In this document: positions 1 through 7,165 of the stretch, piece after piece | Position numbering within the stretch: position 1 is the first letter of the stretch | How the letters are laid out: every line of letters begins with the position of its first letter | Assembly: GCA_028684915.1 (NCBI GenBank) | Contig: JAQUEZ010000230.1 | Location: forward strand, 1-9,509 | DNA length: 9,509 nucleotides | Source: Desulfobulbus sp. | GTDB lineage: Bacteria > Desulfobacterota > Desulfobulbia > Desulfobulbales > Desulfobulbaceae | Reading direction: 5' to 3' | Translations under genes and position numbers: made by a program | Notes under the pieces: model-generated | Seen by the model: the letters and a program-made list of their open reading frames with translations, nothing else | The model's database searches: none | Told to the model about the DNA's origin: nothing

Positions 1-345
1 CGAGGCAAAGGAGGCATCGATCTTGATCGAGAGGCCGGGCGAAAGGTCCATACCAAAGGTGTTATGGGGAACCAGCAGCAGGGCTTTGGGCGGCAGCAGC
101 TGGCAGAGAACCTTGCGGCAAATCTCTGCGTTGGGGTAGCTGAGCGCCTCGTGACCGACCATAATCACCTGTGCGTAGGACTGGGCTATGTCTTTGGCAA
201 TGGCAGTCGCCTCTGCCGGAGAACCAAGGACGATAGCTGTGGGCATGCAACTGCTGTCAATGGCCTGGGCGGCGGTGATCAGTTCTAGAGCGGTATCGTC
301 GACCACCCCACCATTGTGTGCAATATAGGTAAAGATCTCGGCCAT
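1..345 (-). CDS. etfA: Electron transfer flavoprotein alpha subunit (EtfA), N-terminal part
   Basis: The alpha subunit of the FAD-containing electron carrier that takes electrons from acyl-CoA dehydrogenases in the cytoplasm. Only the first 115 codons are in the window; the gene runs off the left edge, so the C-terminal FAD-binding domain is not visible. The visible protein begins MAEIFTYIAHNGGVVDDTAL and continues through a Rossmann-like N-terminal ETF domain (AIVLGSPAEA, then AQVIMVGHEALSYPNAE, then ALLLVPHNTFGMDLSPGLS), typical of EtfA. The ATG (343-345) overlaps the TAA stop of etfB by one base (TAATG), and an AGGAGG at 355-360 lies nine bases upstream inside the end of etfB, so translation is very probably coupled. 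It is the last visible gene of the leftward beta-oxidation unit. Whether this ETF is of the simple or bifurcating type cannot be judged from this fragment. Confidence 0.93.
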   Translation of the reverse strand, partial: MAEIFTYIAHNGGVVDDTALELITAAQAIDSSCMPTAIVLGSPAEATAIAKDIAQSYAQVIMVGHEALSYPNAEICRKVLCQLLPPKALLLVPHNTFGMDLSPGLSIKIDASFAS

Positions 346-1121
346 TAGCGTATTCCTCCTTTTGCTTTAAGCAATTCGACCACTTTTTCGACCAACTCCT
401 CAGTATTGCCGACCAGCATTTCTGCCCCCGCACCCAATTCTGGCTGGAAATATTCCAGCTTCTGCAAGCGCAGCCCACAGTCCTCGCAGCCGATATCCGC
501 CGCACTCAACGAGGGAATCTCCAGCGAGGCGACCTTACGGATGCCACGAATACTGACATAACGGGGCTCGTTGATGCCGGTCTGAATCGACAGGACGCAG
601 GGCATCTCGATCTCATTGATCTCCTGGTTACCCCCTTCGATCTCCCGGCCGATTTTCAATTTGTTCTCACTGACCACCTCGATCATATTGACCAGAGAGG
701 CATAGGGGCGATCGAGCAGGGCCGCCATCATCCCGCCGACCTGGCTGGCGCCCTCGTCCGATTGCGCACCACAGAGAATAAGATCAAAGGCGTTCTGGGA
801 GACATAGGCGCTGAGGAACCGGGCGATCTTACGACCGTCGGCCTGCTGGGTCATGGCATCGGAGAGCAGTACGCCCTTGTTGGCGCCCATGGCCATCTGC
901 CGCCGCAGGATCTCTTCCTCCTCCTCGGAGCCGACGCTGGCAACCGTTACCGAGCCGCCGATCTTGTCTACAATCTGAATAGCCTCTTCAACAGCGTAGT
1001 TGTCCCACTCGTTGACCGAGTAGACCAGGTCATCTTTTTCGATGTCATTACCGTGCTGATTCAACCGAATATCATTTTCAGACGGATCGGGCACCCTTTT
1101 GACACAAACTAGTATATCCAT
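345..1121 (-). CDS. etfB: Electron transfer flavoprotein beta subunit (EtfB)
   Basis: Partner of EtfA, 258 residues, the usual family length. It starts MDILVCVKRVPDPSENDIRL, with the typical EtfB N-terminus. The nucleotide-binding loop is at about residues 117-133 (CGAQSDEGASQVGGMMA), followed by REIEGGNQEI at 159-168 and the dehydrogenase recognition loop TGINEPRYVSIRGIRK at 181-196. By alignment from memory, Ile191 falls near the human recognition-loop leucine. The ATG (1119-1121) has a strong Shine-Dalgarno AAGGAGGA at 1126-1133. The upstream gene encodes an EMO-like membrane protein, which suggests that this ETF passes electrons to menaquinone. A 160-bp repeat element ends a few bases upstream of the Shine-Dalgarno and separates etfB from the rest of the unit, so etfBA may have its own expression level. 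Confidence 0.97.
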   Translation of the reverse strand: MDILVCVKRVPDPSENDIRLNQHGNDIEKDDLVYSVNEWDNYAVEEAIQIVDKIGGSVTVASVGSEEEEEILRRQMAMGANKGVLLSDAMTQQADGRKIARFLSAYVSQNAFDLILCGAQSDEGASQVGGMMAALLDRPYASLVNMIEVVSENKLKIGREIEGGNQEINEIEMPCVLSIQTGINEPRYVSIRGIRKVASLEIPSLSAADIGCEDCGLRLQKLEYFQPELGAGAEMLVGNTEELVEKVVELLKAKGGIR

Positions 1122-1136
1122 TGTTTCCTCCTTCAG

Positions 1137-1314
1137 AATGCATGATGGCGTCGTAAAAACTTCGATCGACTACGTCGCAGCATATTTTTCGACACTCGAC
1201 ATGCCTGAGGCATGCCTTTGCGCGAAAAAATCACTACTCCTTGTATATCTGTGTTTTTACTCAGCCATCTCTTAGTGTGTGATGGACTTTTTACGAATCC
1301 ATCAATGCATGATG
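1137..1314. mobile_element. MITE-like small inverted-repeat element between the EMO gene and etfB
   Basis: The ends match as an inverted repeat: GATGGCGTCGTAAAAACT at 1144-1161, and GATGGATTCGTAAAAAGT when 1286-1303 is read on the other strand, 15 of 18 positions identical. The roughly 160-bp body is flanked by a perfect 11-bp direct repeat AATGCATGATG (1137-1147 and 1304-1314), which looks like a target-site duplication, although ATGCAT is itself palindromic. Inside are a second partial inverted copy (1251-1269), a hairpin CATGCC/GGCATG (1200-1214) and, at the right end, TGATGGA/TCCATCA (1280-1304). There is no open frame. It fits a non-autonomous mobile repeat. The gap it occupies (1122-1419) holds nothing else that I recognise. 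Confidence 0.65.
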
Positions 1315-1419
1315 TGAATGTTCACCGTCAACCCGACGGCCTTGTTGCCTGTGAGCCAGATGGTTTCTACGCTCTCTCGTGAACATGGCCCGCGAACGTT
1401 CGATGGTCTACAGCCTCCT

Positions 1420-3489
1420 TCAGGCTCGCCCCTGGTCAAAGATCAACCGGCTGGCCAGCAACTCGGTCAGATCGACGATCTCCAGCTTGCCTTCAAGACC
1501 GGCAATTTTGACCGCATCCTCCATATTAATCAGGCAGAAGGGGCAGGCGGTGACCAGCACGTCGGCACCGACCTCTCTGGCCATATTCACCCGCAGCACG
1601 CCCATGCGGGTTTCCTCCTCGGGTTCGTAAAACAGCGCCAATCCGCCGCCGCTGCAACAAAACGACCGATCCCGGTGCTTGGTCATCTCCACCCGCTTCA
1701 TACCGGGCAGCGCATCGAGAAGAGAGCGCGGCTCGTCGTACAGCAGGTTGTGACGGCCCAGATAACAGGGGTCATGATAGGTGTAGACGCGCTCGGGATT
1801 GTCCGCAGCACGAAATCGCAGCTGCCCCTTCCGCAGCGCTGCCAACAAGACCTCGGTGATGTGGCGCACCGGCGGGAGGTTGCTGTAATCATTTTTCAGG
1901 GCATTAAAGGCATGAGGGTCAACGGTGACGATGTCCTTGGGTTTGGCTTCAAGAATCGCTTCGGTGTTATGCGCTTTGAGTTCCTGAAAAAGCATCTCCT
2001 CGCCAAAGCGTTTGACCTCATTACCCGAATCCTTTTCCTCCTCGCCCAGGATGGCGAAATCGATACTCAGGTGGTGCAGCAGGCGTGCTGCGGCCTTGGT
2101 AATGCTGATGATGCGCTCATCATAAGAACCGACGCTGTCGACAAAAAACAGGGTTGAAGACGGCGTATCCGGGTCGGCGAGCTTCACCGGCACAGCAGCG
2201 GCAAAATCCGGGTCATCGATCCATTTGGAGCGCTGCTTGGCACTTTTTCCGTAGGGATTACCCCGTTTCTCCAGTGCGCTCAGCGGTTTTTGCAACGATT
2301 GCGGCACCAGGCCGTCATCGATCATCCCCCGCCTGAGATCGACGATCTTATCGATGTACTCGATTGCCAGCGGACACTCCTCCTCGCAGGCACCGCAGGT
2401 GGTGCAGGACCAAATTTCCTCCTCGGTAAAGATGCCGCCCACCAACGCAGGGCTCGGCTGTTGCGGACCCCACACCGGAAAGGACTTGAAGAGCAGATCC
2501 CGCGCCTTGATGGTGATGAAACGCGGCGACAGGGGCCGCTTCACCGTAGCAGCCGGGCATTGATCGGAGCAGCGGCCGCAGTCGGCACAACTGTAGAAGT
2601 CAAGCAGGTGCTTCCAGGTGAAATCCTCTATCTTCTTGACGCCGATCGACTCCAGCTCGCCAATCTGTTCATCGGTCAAGCCGTAGCGCACCGGTTTGAC
2701 CACACCCTTGTCCAGCCGCATGAACAGGACGTTAAACATTGAGGTCAGCACATGAAAATGTTTGCCGAAGGGCAAATAGCAGAGGAAGAAAAAGAACACC
2801 AGATCGTGCACATAGTAGGACAGAATATGCAATGTCTGCAGGGTACTGCCGTCGGCACCATGGAGCAGACCGGCAAAAAGCCAGACGAGCGTCATCGGGG
2901 CGACCGTATGACTTTCCGCCGGGGTTGCCGCGATGAGACTGGCCTCGAACAGGCTTTCCGAAACCATAAGTATCGATATGATCGCCAGCACAAACACCGC
3001 CTCGGCGGTATGGTCCTTGCCCAATTTTGGCGGCACCGAGTAACGGGCTGGCTTGATAATACCGCGGCGGATAGCGGCGATGACGCAGGCCACCAGCACC
3101 ACGGTAGCGGCATAATCTTTACAGACGTTGTAGACCTCGCCCAAGCCGCCGGTCAAAAACGGTAGATGGAAATCATTCGCAATGCCGATGATAACCAGTG
3201 ATGTCGAGCGCAGAGACAGCACCAGAAACCCGAAGAAAATCGCGAGGTGCAGCAAGCCGGCCACCATGTAGCGCGGTTGCCTGACCTGGATCAGCCAGAG
3301 CGAAACCACCTTTGCCAGGCGCTCGCCCCAGCGGTTGCAGCGGGCATCTCTCGCGGCCGCCATCAACGGTACAAGACGTTTTTTGATAATGACGCCGAAC
3401 ACAATCAGAGCGACCAGCGGGATCAGTATTGACAGAATCTGGGTTTTGACGCCCCAGAGGACAAAATGTGCGGGTGCGACGATATCCAT
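1420..3489 (-). CDS. Membrane-bound FeS oxidoreductase, ETF:menaquinone oxidoreductase (EMO) type
   Basis: A 689-residue membrane protein predicted to take electrons from reduced EtfAB and deliver them to menaquinone. The first ~260 residues contain about six hydrophobic segments (roughly 17-36, 75-101, 126-142, 163-186, 199-211, 221-251) with histidines that could bind heme b (His81, 221, 228, 243, 246), like a NarI-type cytochrome. Two ferredoxin motifs follow: C301, C304, C307, C311 and C362, C365, C368, C372. The C-terminal half has two CCG (HdrD/GlpC-like) domains. The second is intact (Cys575, Cys611-Cys612, Cys649, Cys652). The first has lost its cysteines (Ser452, Asp487-Ser488, Asp524 and Ala527 stand where ligands are expected). 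AAAGGA at 3498-3503 is the ribosome site. Similar proteins sit beside etf genes in Syntrophus and Syntrophomonas. HdrD-like alternatives exist, but the heme membrane domain and etf context favour EMO. Confidence 0.9.
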   Translation of the reverse strand: MDIVAPAHFVLWGVKTQILSILIPLVALIVFGVIIKKRLVPLMAAARDARCNRWGERLAKVVSLWLIQVRQPRYMVAGLLHLAIFFGFLVLSLRSTSLVIIGIANDFHLPFLTGGLGEVYNVCKDYAATVVLVACVIAAIRRGIIKPARYSVPPKLGKDHTAEAVFVLAIISILMVSESLFEASLIAATPAESHTVAPMTLVWLFAGLLHGADGSTLQTLHILSYYVHDLVFFFFLCYLPFGKHFHVLTSMFNVLFMRLDKGVVKPVRYGLTDEQIGELESIGVKKIEDFTWKHLLDFYSCADCGRCSDQCPAATVKRPLSPRFITIKARDLLFKSFPVWGPQQPSPALVGGIFTEEEIWSCTTCGACEEECPLAIEYIDKIVDLRRGMIDDGLVPQSLQKPLSALEKRGNPYGKSAKQRSKWIDDPDFAAAVPVKLADPDTPSSTLFFVDSVGSYDERIISITKAAARLLHHLSIDFAILGEEEKDSGNEVKRFGEEMLFQELKAHNTEAILEAKPKDIVTVDPHAFNALKNDYSNLPPVRHITEVLLAALRKGQLRFRAADNPERVYTYHDPCYLGRHNLLYDEPRSLLDALPGMKRVEMTKHRDRSFCCSGGGLALFYEPEEETRMGVLRVNMAREVGADVLVTACPFCLINMEDAVKIAGLEGKLEIVDLTELLASRLIFDQGRA

Positions 3490-3645
3490 CCTTTTATTCC
3501 TTTCCCGGGCTGTGGTCCCAGGGGAGATCCAGAGACCAAAGGGTTGATAAGTTCAGGGTAAACCGGTTGTGCCGTGACGACCGGGCGCACTTTCACCCTC
3601 ACGGCCCAGCCTGGTGAGCGCGCCGTCGTCATTGGGGCAGCAGTG

Positions 3646-3670
3646 CCCGGCTCCGGCAATCGGAGCCGGG
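3646..3670 (-). other. GC-rich intergenic hairpin after the acyl-CoA dehydrogenase stop
   Basis: A perfect 10-bp stem, CCCGGCTCCG (3646-3655) and CGGAGCCGGG (3661-3670), with a 5-base loop, begins eight bases after the stop codon of the acyl-CoA dehydrogenase on the transcribed strand. No U-run follows, so it is not a standard intrinsic terminator. It could be a partial terminator, an RNA-stability hairpin or a processing site tuning the amount of EMO and ETF message relative to the dehydrogenase. The rest of the 189-bp gap shows nothing clear. Confidence 0.55.
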
Positions 3671-3678
3671 ATGCGCCA

Positions 3679-4821
3679 CTACTTTGTTTTCAGCAGTTCC
3701 CGAGCAATGACATGCCGCTGGATCTGATTGGTGCCCTCGTAAATGGTGAGCACGCGGGCATCGCGGTAAAACCGCTCCACGGCATACTCTTTGACATAGC
3801 CGTAGCCGCCGTGGATCTGAATGGCCTGGGAGGTGACCCGGTTGACCATCTCCGAGGCAAAACACTTGGCCATAGAGGCGGCCATGACGCAGTTCTCGCC
3901 GCGTTCTTTGATGGCGGCTGCGTTGAGCACCATCAGCCGGGCTGCTTCCACATCCATGGCCATGTCGGCAATCATCCACTGCAGCCCTTGGAACTGGGCA
4001 ATGGCCTGACCGAACTGCTTGCGCTGTTTGGCATATTTAATGGCCTCATCCAGTGCGGCCTGGGCCACACCTACTGACAGCGCAGCAATGCCGATGCGTC
4101 CAGCGTCAAGCCCGGACATGGCGATAGCGAATCCTTCTCCCTCTTGGCCAAGTACCCGATCAGCAGGGACCTTGCAGTTGTCGAAGAGCAGGTCGGTGGT
4201 GTCCGAGGCGCACTGGCCCATCTTGTTCTCTACCTTGGCCACGCTGAATCCCGGCAGATCCGGGGTCACGAGAAAGGCGGTGATGCCGTCACTGCCGGTC
4301 TCCTTGGTGCGGGCCAGAACAATGACTACGCCGCCGTTCTTGCCAGAGGTGATGAACCGTTTGGTGCCGTTAAGCAGGTAAAAATCACCTTCACGGACCG
4401 CGCTGCAGGTAATGGCCTGGGCATCCGAACCAGCCTCGGGTTCGGTCAGGGCAAAGGCGCCAATAAGCTTGCCTGCGGTCATCGGCTTCAGAAACTGCTT
4501 CTTTTGAGCCTCGCTACCGTATTTTTCGATGCTGGTGCAGCAAATCGAGTTATGCACCGACATAATCACCGCCGTTGATGCACAGGCAGCGGCGATCTCG
4601 CTCAGCGCCAGGGCATAGGAGACCGTGCCCATATCTTCACCGCCGTACTGCTCGGACACCAGCATGCCGAGCAATCCAAGTTCGCCCATCTTCTTGAGGC
4701 TGGCCGCGGGAAAGAGATGCTGCTCGTCCCGTTCGGCCGCAAGCGGCGCCAAATCCTTACGGGCGAAATCCCTGGCCATCTTCTGGATCATCAACTGTTC
4801 CTTGCTCAATTCAAAGCTCAT
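3679..4821 (-). CDS. Acyl-CoA dehydrogenase, short-chain (butyryl-CoA) type, catalytically intact
   Basis: FAD enzyme that makes the trans-2-enoyl-CoA double bond and hands electrons to ETF. With the start at MSFELSKEQL it is 380 residues, the normal length for the family. Both family signatures are present: GAFALTEPEAGSD (121-133) and the QIHGGYGYVKEYAVERFYRD region (about 335-356). NGTKRFITSG (151-160), RKQFG (267-271) and the catalytic base Glu362 in YEGTNQIQ are all intact. The overall pattern is closest to short-chain/butyryl-CoA dehydrogenases, but substrate length is an inference. The frame extends upstream to an ATG at 4908, but the start at 4821 has AGAGGAA at 4828-4834 and matches family N-termini; the extra 29 residues look unlike the family. 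It lies between the enoyl-CoA hydratase gene (159-bp gap with a small CGCGGC/GCCGCG hairpin at 4901-4916) and the EMO gene. Confidence 0.96.
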   Translation of the reverse strand: MSFELSKEQLMIQKMARDFARKDLAPLAAERDEQHLFPAASLKKMGELGLLGMLVSEQYGGEDMGTVSYALALSEIAAACASTAVIMSVHNSICCTSIEKYGSEAQKKQFLKPMTAGKLIGAFALTEPEAGSDAQAITCSAVREGDFYLLNGTKRFITSGKNGGVVIVLARTKETGSDGITAFLVTPDLPGFSVAKVENKMGQCASDTTDLLFDNCKVPADRVLGQEGEGFAIAMSGLDAGRIGIAALSVGVAQAALDEAIKYAKQRKQFGQAIAQFQGLQWMIADMAMDVEAARLMVLNAAAIKERGENCVMAASMAKCFASEMVNRVTSQAIQIHGGYGYVKEYAVERFYRDARVLTIYEGTNQIQRHVIARELLKTK

Positions 4822-4980
4822 ACGACTTTCCTCTTGGTTGTGGATTGGTCTGGTGAAGAGCGTTTCCATCGTTGCGCCAAGACAGGTCTTCCCGACCGGG
4901 CGCGGCATTGGCCGCGACTCACTGCTCCGGGTAGCTGCGGGGAGGGACCGGTGCTGGCTGCTGTTATTGGGCCCAGATTT

Positions 4981-5763
4981 TCAACACCCCTTGAATTGGG
5001 CCTTCCGTTTTTCAACAAAGGCCCGCATTCCTTCAGCCCGGTCCTCGGTGGCAAAGGTGAGTGCGAACAATTCCGCCTCATAAGCGCAGGCCTGATTGAT
5101 CTCCATTTCCATCCCCCTGTTGACCGCCTCTTTGCACCACTGCACCGCCAGGGCCCCTTTGGCCGCAATCTTCCCGGCCAATGTCCGGGACGCCGCAACC
5201 AGCTCATCCTGGGGCACCACCCTGTTGACCAGACCGATGCGGCAGGCCTCCTGAGCGCCGATGACATCACCGGTCAGCAACAGTTCTTTGGCCAGTCCCT
5301 TGCCCACGAGCCGGGGCAAACGCTGGGTTCCCGCAAAACCGGGGATAGTGCCCAAATTGATTTCAGGCTGACCGAATTTGGCGTTGTCGCTTGCCAGGCG
5401 GATATCGCAAGCCATGGCCAGTTCGCATCCCCCGCCCAGGGCAAAGCCCCCCACCGCTGCGATCACCGGTTTTGACAAGGACTCAATCAAGCTGAACAGC
5501 TGCTGCCCGGCACGGGCAAAACCACGAGCGGCTACGGGATCAAAGGCCAGCATCTCGGCTATATCTGCCCCGGCTACAAAGGCCTTGGACCCTGAACCGG
5601 TTAAAATGACGACCCGAACAGAGGCCTCGCTTTCCAAGGACTGAAAGCATTGCAGAAGTTCCCCGATGGTTGCCGTGTTGAGGGCATTGAGCGCCTGGGG
5701 ACGATTGATCGTCACCGTTGCAACCCCTTCGTTTGTCTCGATCAGAATGTTGTCAAAGTGCAC
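4981..5763 (-). CDS. Enoyl-CoA hydratase (crotonase family)
   Basis: Adds water to trans-2-enoyl-CoA to give 3-hydroxyacyl-CoA, the step after acyl-CoA dehydrogenase. At 260 residues it is full length. AFVAGADIAEM (61-71) gives the CoA/oxyanion region, GGFALGGGCELAMACD (105-120) carries catalytic Glu114, and GQPEINLGTIPGFAGTQRL (131-149) carries Glu134. Having both glutamates marks a hydratase rather than an isomerase-only member. The start is a GTG (5761-5763): a purine-rich Shine-Dalgarno GAGGAGGA ends only a few bases upstream, a rather tight spacing, and there is no better in-frame ATG. It sits 123 bp after the degenerate dehydrogenase and 159 bp before the active one. No 3-hydroxyacyl-CoA dehydrogenase or thiolase is in the window, so the rest of the cycle must be encoded elsewhere. 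Confidence 0.95.
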   Translation of the reverse strand: MHFDNILIETNEGVATVTINRPQALNALNTATIGELLQCFQSLESEASVRVVILTGSGSKAFVAGADIAEMLAFDPVAARGFARAGQQLFSLIESLSKPVIAAVGGFALGGGCELAMACDIRLASDNAKFGQPEINLGTIPGFAGTQRLPRLVGKGLAKELLLTGDVIGAQEACRIGLVNRVVPQDELVAASRTLAGKIAAKGALAVQWCKEAVNRGMEMEINQACAYEAELFALTFATEDRAEGMRAFVEKRKAQFKGC

Positions 5764-5886
5764 ACTTCCTCCTCTTCTCTTCCCATGAATCCTTTGTTGT
5801 TAAGCGGCTTGAATCCGACGCGCGCGGACGACGCCGAGCCTCCTCTCCCCTGCCCAATGCACTGCAGCCTGGCTACTGCATCTCTC

Positions 5887-7026
5887 TCAGACGGCCAGCC
5901 CTTGAAGGATGTCCCAGGAGAGAATCAGCCGCTGCATGGCATGACTATTCGCCTTGACCGTGGTAATGCGCGCATCGCTCCCCCTGTCACGGTTCCTGCC
6001 GAATCCGTGACGCTCCAGCAATTCCAGGGTGTTGGCGCAGGCAAGGTTGGCGCTTTTGACCGCGTAGACCTTGGCCATGACCGCCTTTTGGGTATAATTC
6101 CGCCCGCGCTCTCGACAGTAGGCCGCATTCATCAGCAAAAGCCTGGCGGCTTCCAATTCGGCGCGAGTTGCATCGAGTTGCTCCAGCACGCTTTGAAAAG
6201 AGGCGTTTTCTCCGTGACAGCCACAATCCGTACCTGTGCAGGCAACCTGTTTCATCGCCGCCAGGCCGATCCCCAGGCCCATGGAACCGATGCCGATACG
6301 TCCCCCGGCCAACTGGGCTACCGAGATGCTAAATCCGTTATTCAATCGGCCCATGAGGGCGGATTGAGGCACAAGGCACTCGGTGAATTCCAGGCGGCTG
6401 GTCCCGAGCATGGCCCGCGAGGACGACTTCACCTCCGGCGCAATCAGCAATCCCGGCGTTCCCGCTTCCACCAGAAAGCAACTGACGCCCTGGTTAAGCG
6501 GTACGGTTTTTTCGGTGACTGCCCAGACGATAAAAACACCAGCGTTGGGCATCTGAACGATGCTGCGGGCGCCGTTGAGGATATAGTGGTCGCCTTCTTT
6601 CTCAGCGGTGACACAAAGTTCCGAGGATTGAACGCAATGCTCGCTCAAGCCGATGACTCCGGCCGAATATTCGCCGCTGCATATCTTGGGGATATAGAGC
6701 TGCTTTTGCGCATCCGTACCTATGGCCTGAATGACCTCGCACGCGAGGTTATTGATCGACACGCTGATTGCGGTGGAAGCGCAGACCCGGGCGATCTCGG
6801 TCATGGCCACGCTAAACGCGATGACTCCCGCCTCCGCGCCACCGTACCGCTGCTCGACGTTAATACCCATGAACCCCAAGGCGGCAAGCTTGCTCAGGTT
6901 GCCAATCAGGGCCTGCTGCTCCTGCGCCTGTTCAGCCGGGGACGAGACCGTTGCCAGCTCGGTAGTGGCCACCAGCCGGGTCGTCTCCTGGATCAGTTTT
7001 TGTTCATCGTTGAGGTCTAAATTCAT
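5887..7026 (-). CDS. Acyl-CoA dehydrogenase paralogue lacking catalytic glutamate and FAD motifs
   Basis: First gene of the leftward unit, 379 residues, with ATG at 7024-7026 and AGAGGGA at 7034-7040. The acyl-CoA dehydrogenase fold is clear end to end: YGGAEAGVIAFSVAMTEIAR (61-80), CASTAISVSIN, the middle beta domain, LAGGRIGIGSMGLGIGLAAM (239-258) and the C-terminal helices. Almost every active-site motif has changed. TEPEAGSD is SEHCVQSS (128-135), the KxxITSG stretch is RSIVQMP (154-160), RKQFG is gone and replaced by a Cys-rich segment (Cys263, Cys268, Cys270, His271), the GGYGY region is ERHGFG (338-343), and YEGTNEIQ is KANSHAMQ (358-365), putting Ala359 at the catalytic Glu position. 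No stop or frameshift is present, so the frame appears to be maintained. It may be a non-catalytic partner of the intact dehydrogenase, as in mycobacterial heterotetrameric FadE pairs, or a sensor or scaffold. Independent catalysis seems unlikely. Confidence 0.88.
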   Translation of the reverse strand: MNLDLNDEQKLIQETTRLVATTELATVSSPAEQAQEQQALIGNLSKLAALGFMGINVEQRYGGAEAGVIAFSVAMTEIARVCASTAISVSINNLACEVIQAIGTDAQKQLYIPKICSGEYSAGVIGLSEHCVQSSELCVTAEKEGDHYILNGARSIVQMPNAGVFIVWAVTEKTVPLNQGVSCFLVEAGTPGLLIAPEVKSSSRAMLGTSRLEFTECLVPQSALMGRLNNGFSISVAQLAGGRIGIGSMGLGIGLAAMKQVACTGTDCGCHGENASFQSVLEQLDATRAELEAARLLLMNAAYCRERGRNYTQKAVMAKVYAVKSANLACANTLELLERHGFGRNRDRGSDARITTVKANSHAMQRLILSWDILQGLAV

Positions 7027-7093
7027 CGTTTGATCCCTCTTTATGTTGTGATCTGCCCTTCAAGGCAGTTCCGAGTGATGACTGCCCAGGTTG

Positions 7094-7109
7094 AGCACGT
7101 ACCGTGCCA
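7094..7109 (-). promoter_or_regulatory. Sigma-54 (-24/-12) promoter for the beta-oxidation/ETF unit
   Basis: Read on the minus strand the site is TGGCACGGTACGTGCT. This matches 11 of the 12 specified positions of the consensus TGGCACG-N4-TTGCW, with GG and GC exactly ten bases apart. The predicted start is near 7083, giving a leader of about 57 nt to the ATG at 7026. It implies that transcription depends on an enhancer-binding activator. Confidence 0.72.
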
Positions 7110-7132
7110 CCCCGAAACACAGCAAATAACAT

Positions 7133-7165
7133 ATTGAAAATATTCAATTTATTAAAATTGAATAT
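7133..7165. promoter_or_regulatory. AT-rich palindromic operator candidate upstream of the sigma-54 promoter
   Basis: A perfect 11-bp inverted repeat, ATATTCAATTT (7140-7150) and AAATTGAATAT (7155-7165) around ATTA, overlaps a second one, ATTGAA (7133-7138) and TTCAAT (7143-7148). This gives three TTCAAT-type half-sites in alternating orientation. The main palindrome is centred about 70 bp upstream of the predicted beta-oxidation start site, so it could be the activator site for that promoter or a repressor operator. The binding protein is unknown. Confidence 0.55.

Noticed and set aside
1318..2157. 279-residue plus-strand open frame inside the EMO gene
   Set aside because: Shadow of the EMO coding frame; rich in His, Gln and Gly with no domain and no ribosome site.
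4822..4908. Longer 409-residue version of the intact acyl-CoA dehydrogenase
   Set aside because: The extra 29 residues do not resemble the family, while the internal ATG at 4821 has a ribosome site and a typical N-terminus (MSFELSKEQ).
5650..7020. 456-residue open frame on the plus strand opposite the degenerate dehydrogenase
   Set aside because: It is exactly antisense to a gene with clear family similarity, its protein shows no recognisable motif, and long antisense openings are common in GC-rich codon usage.
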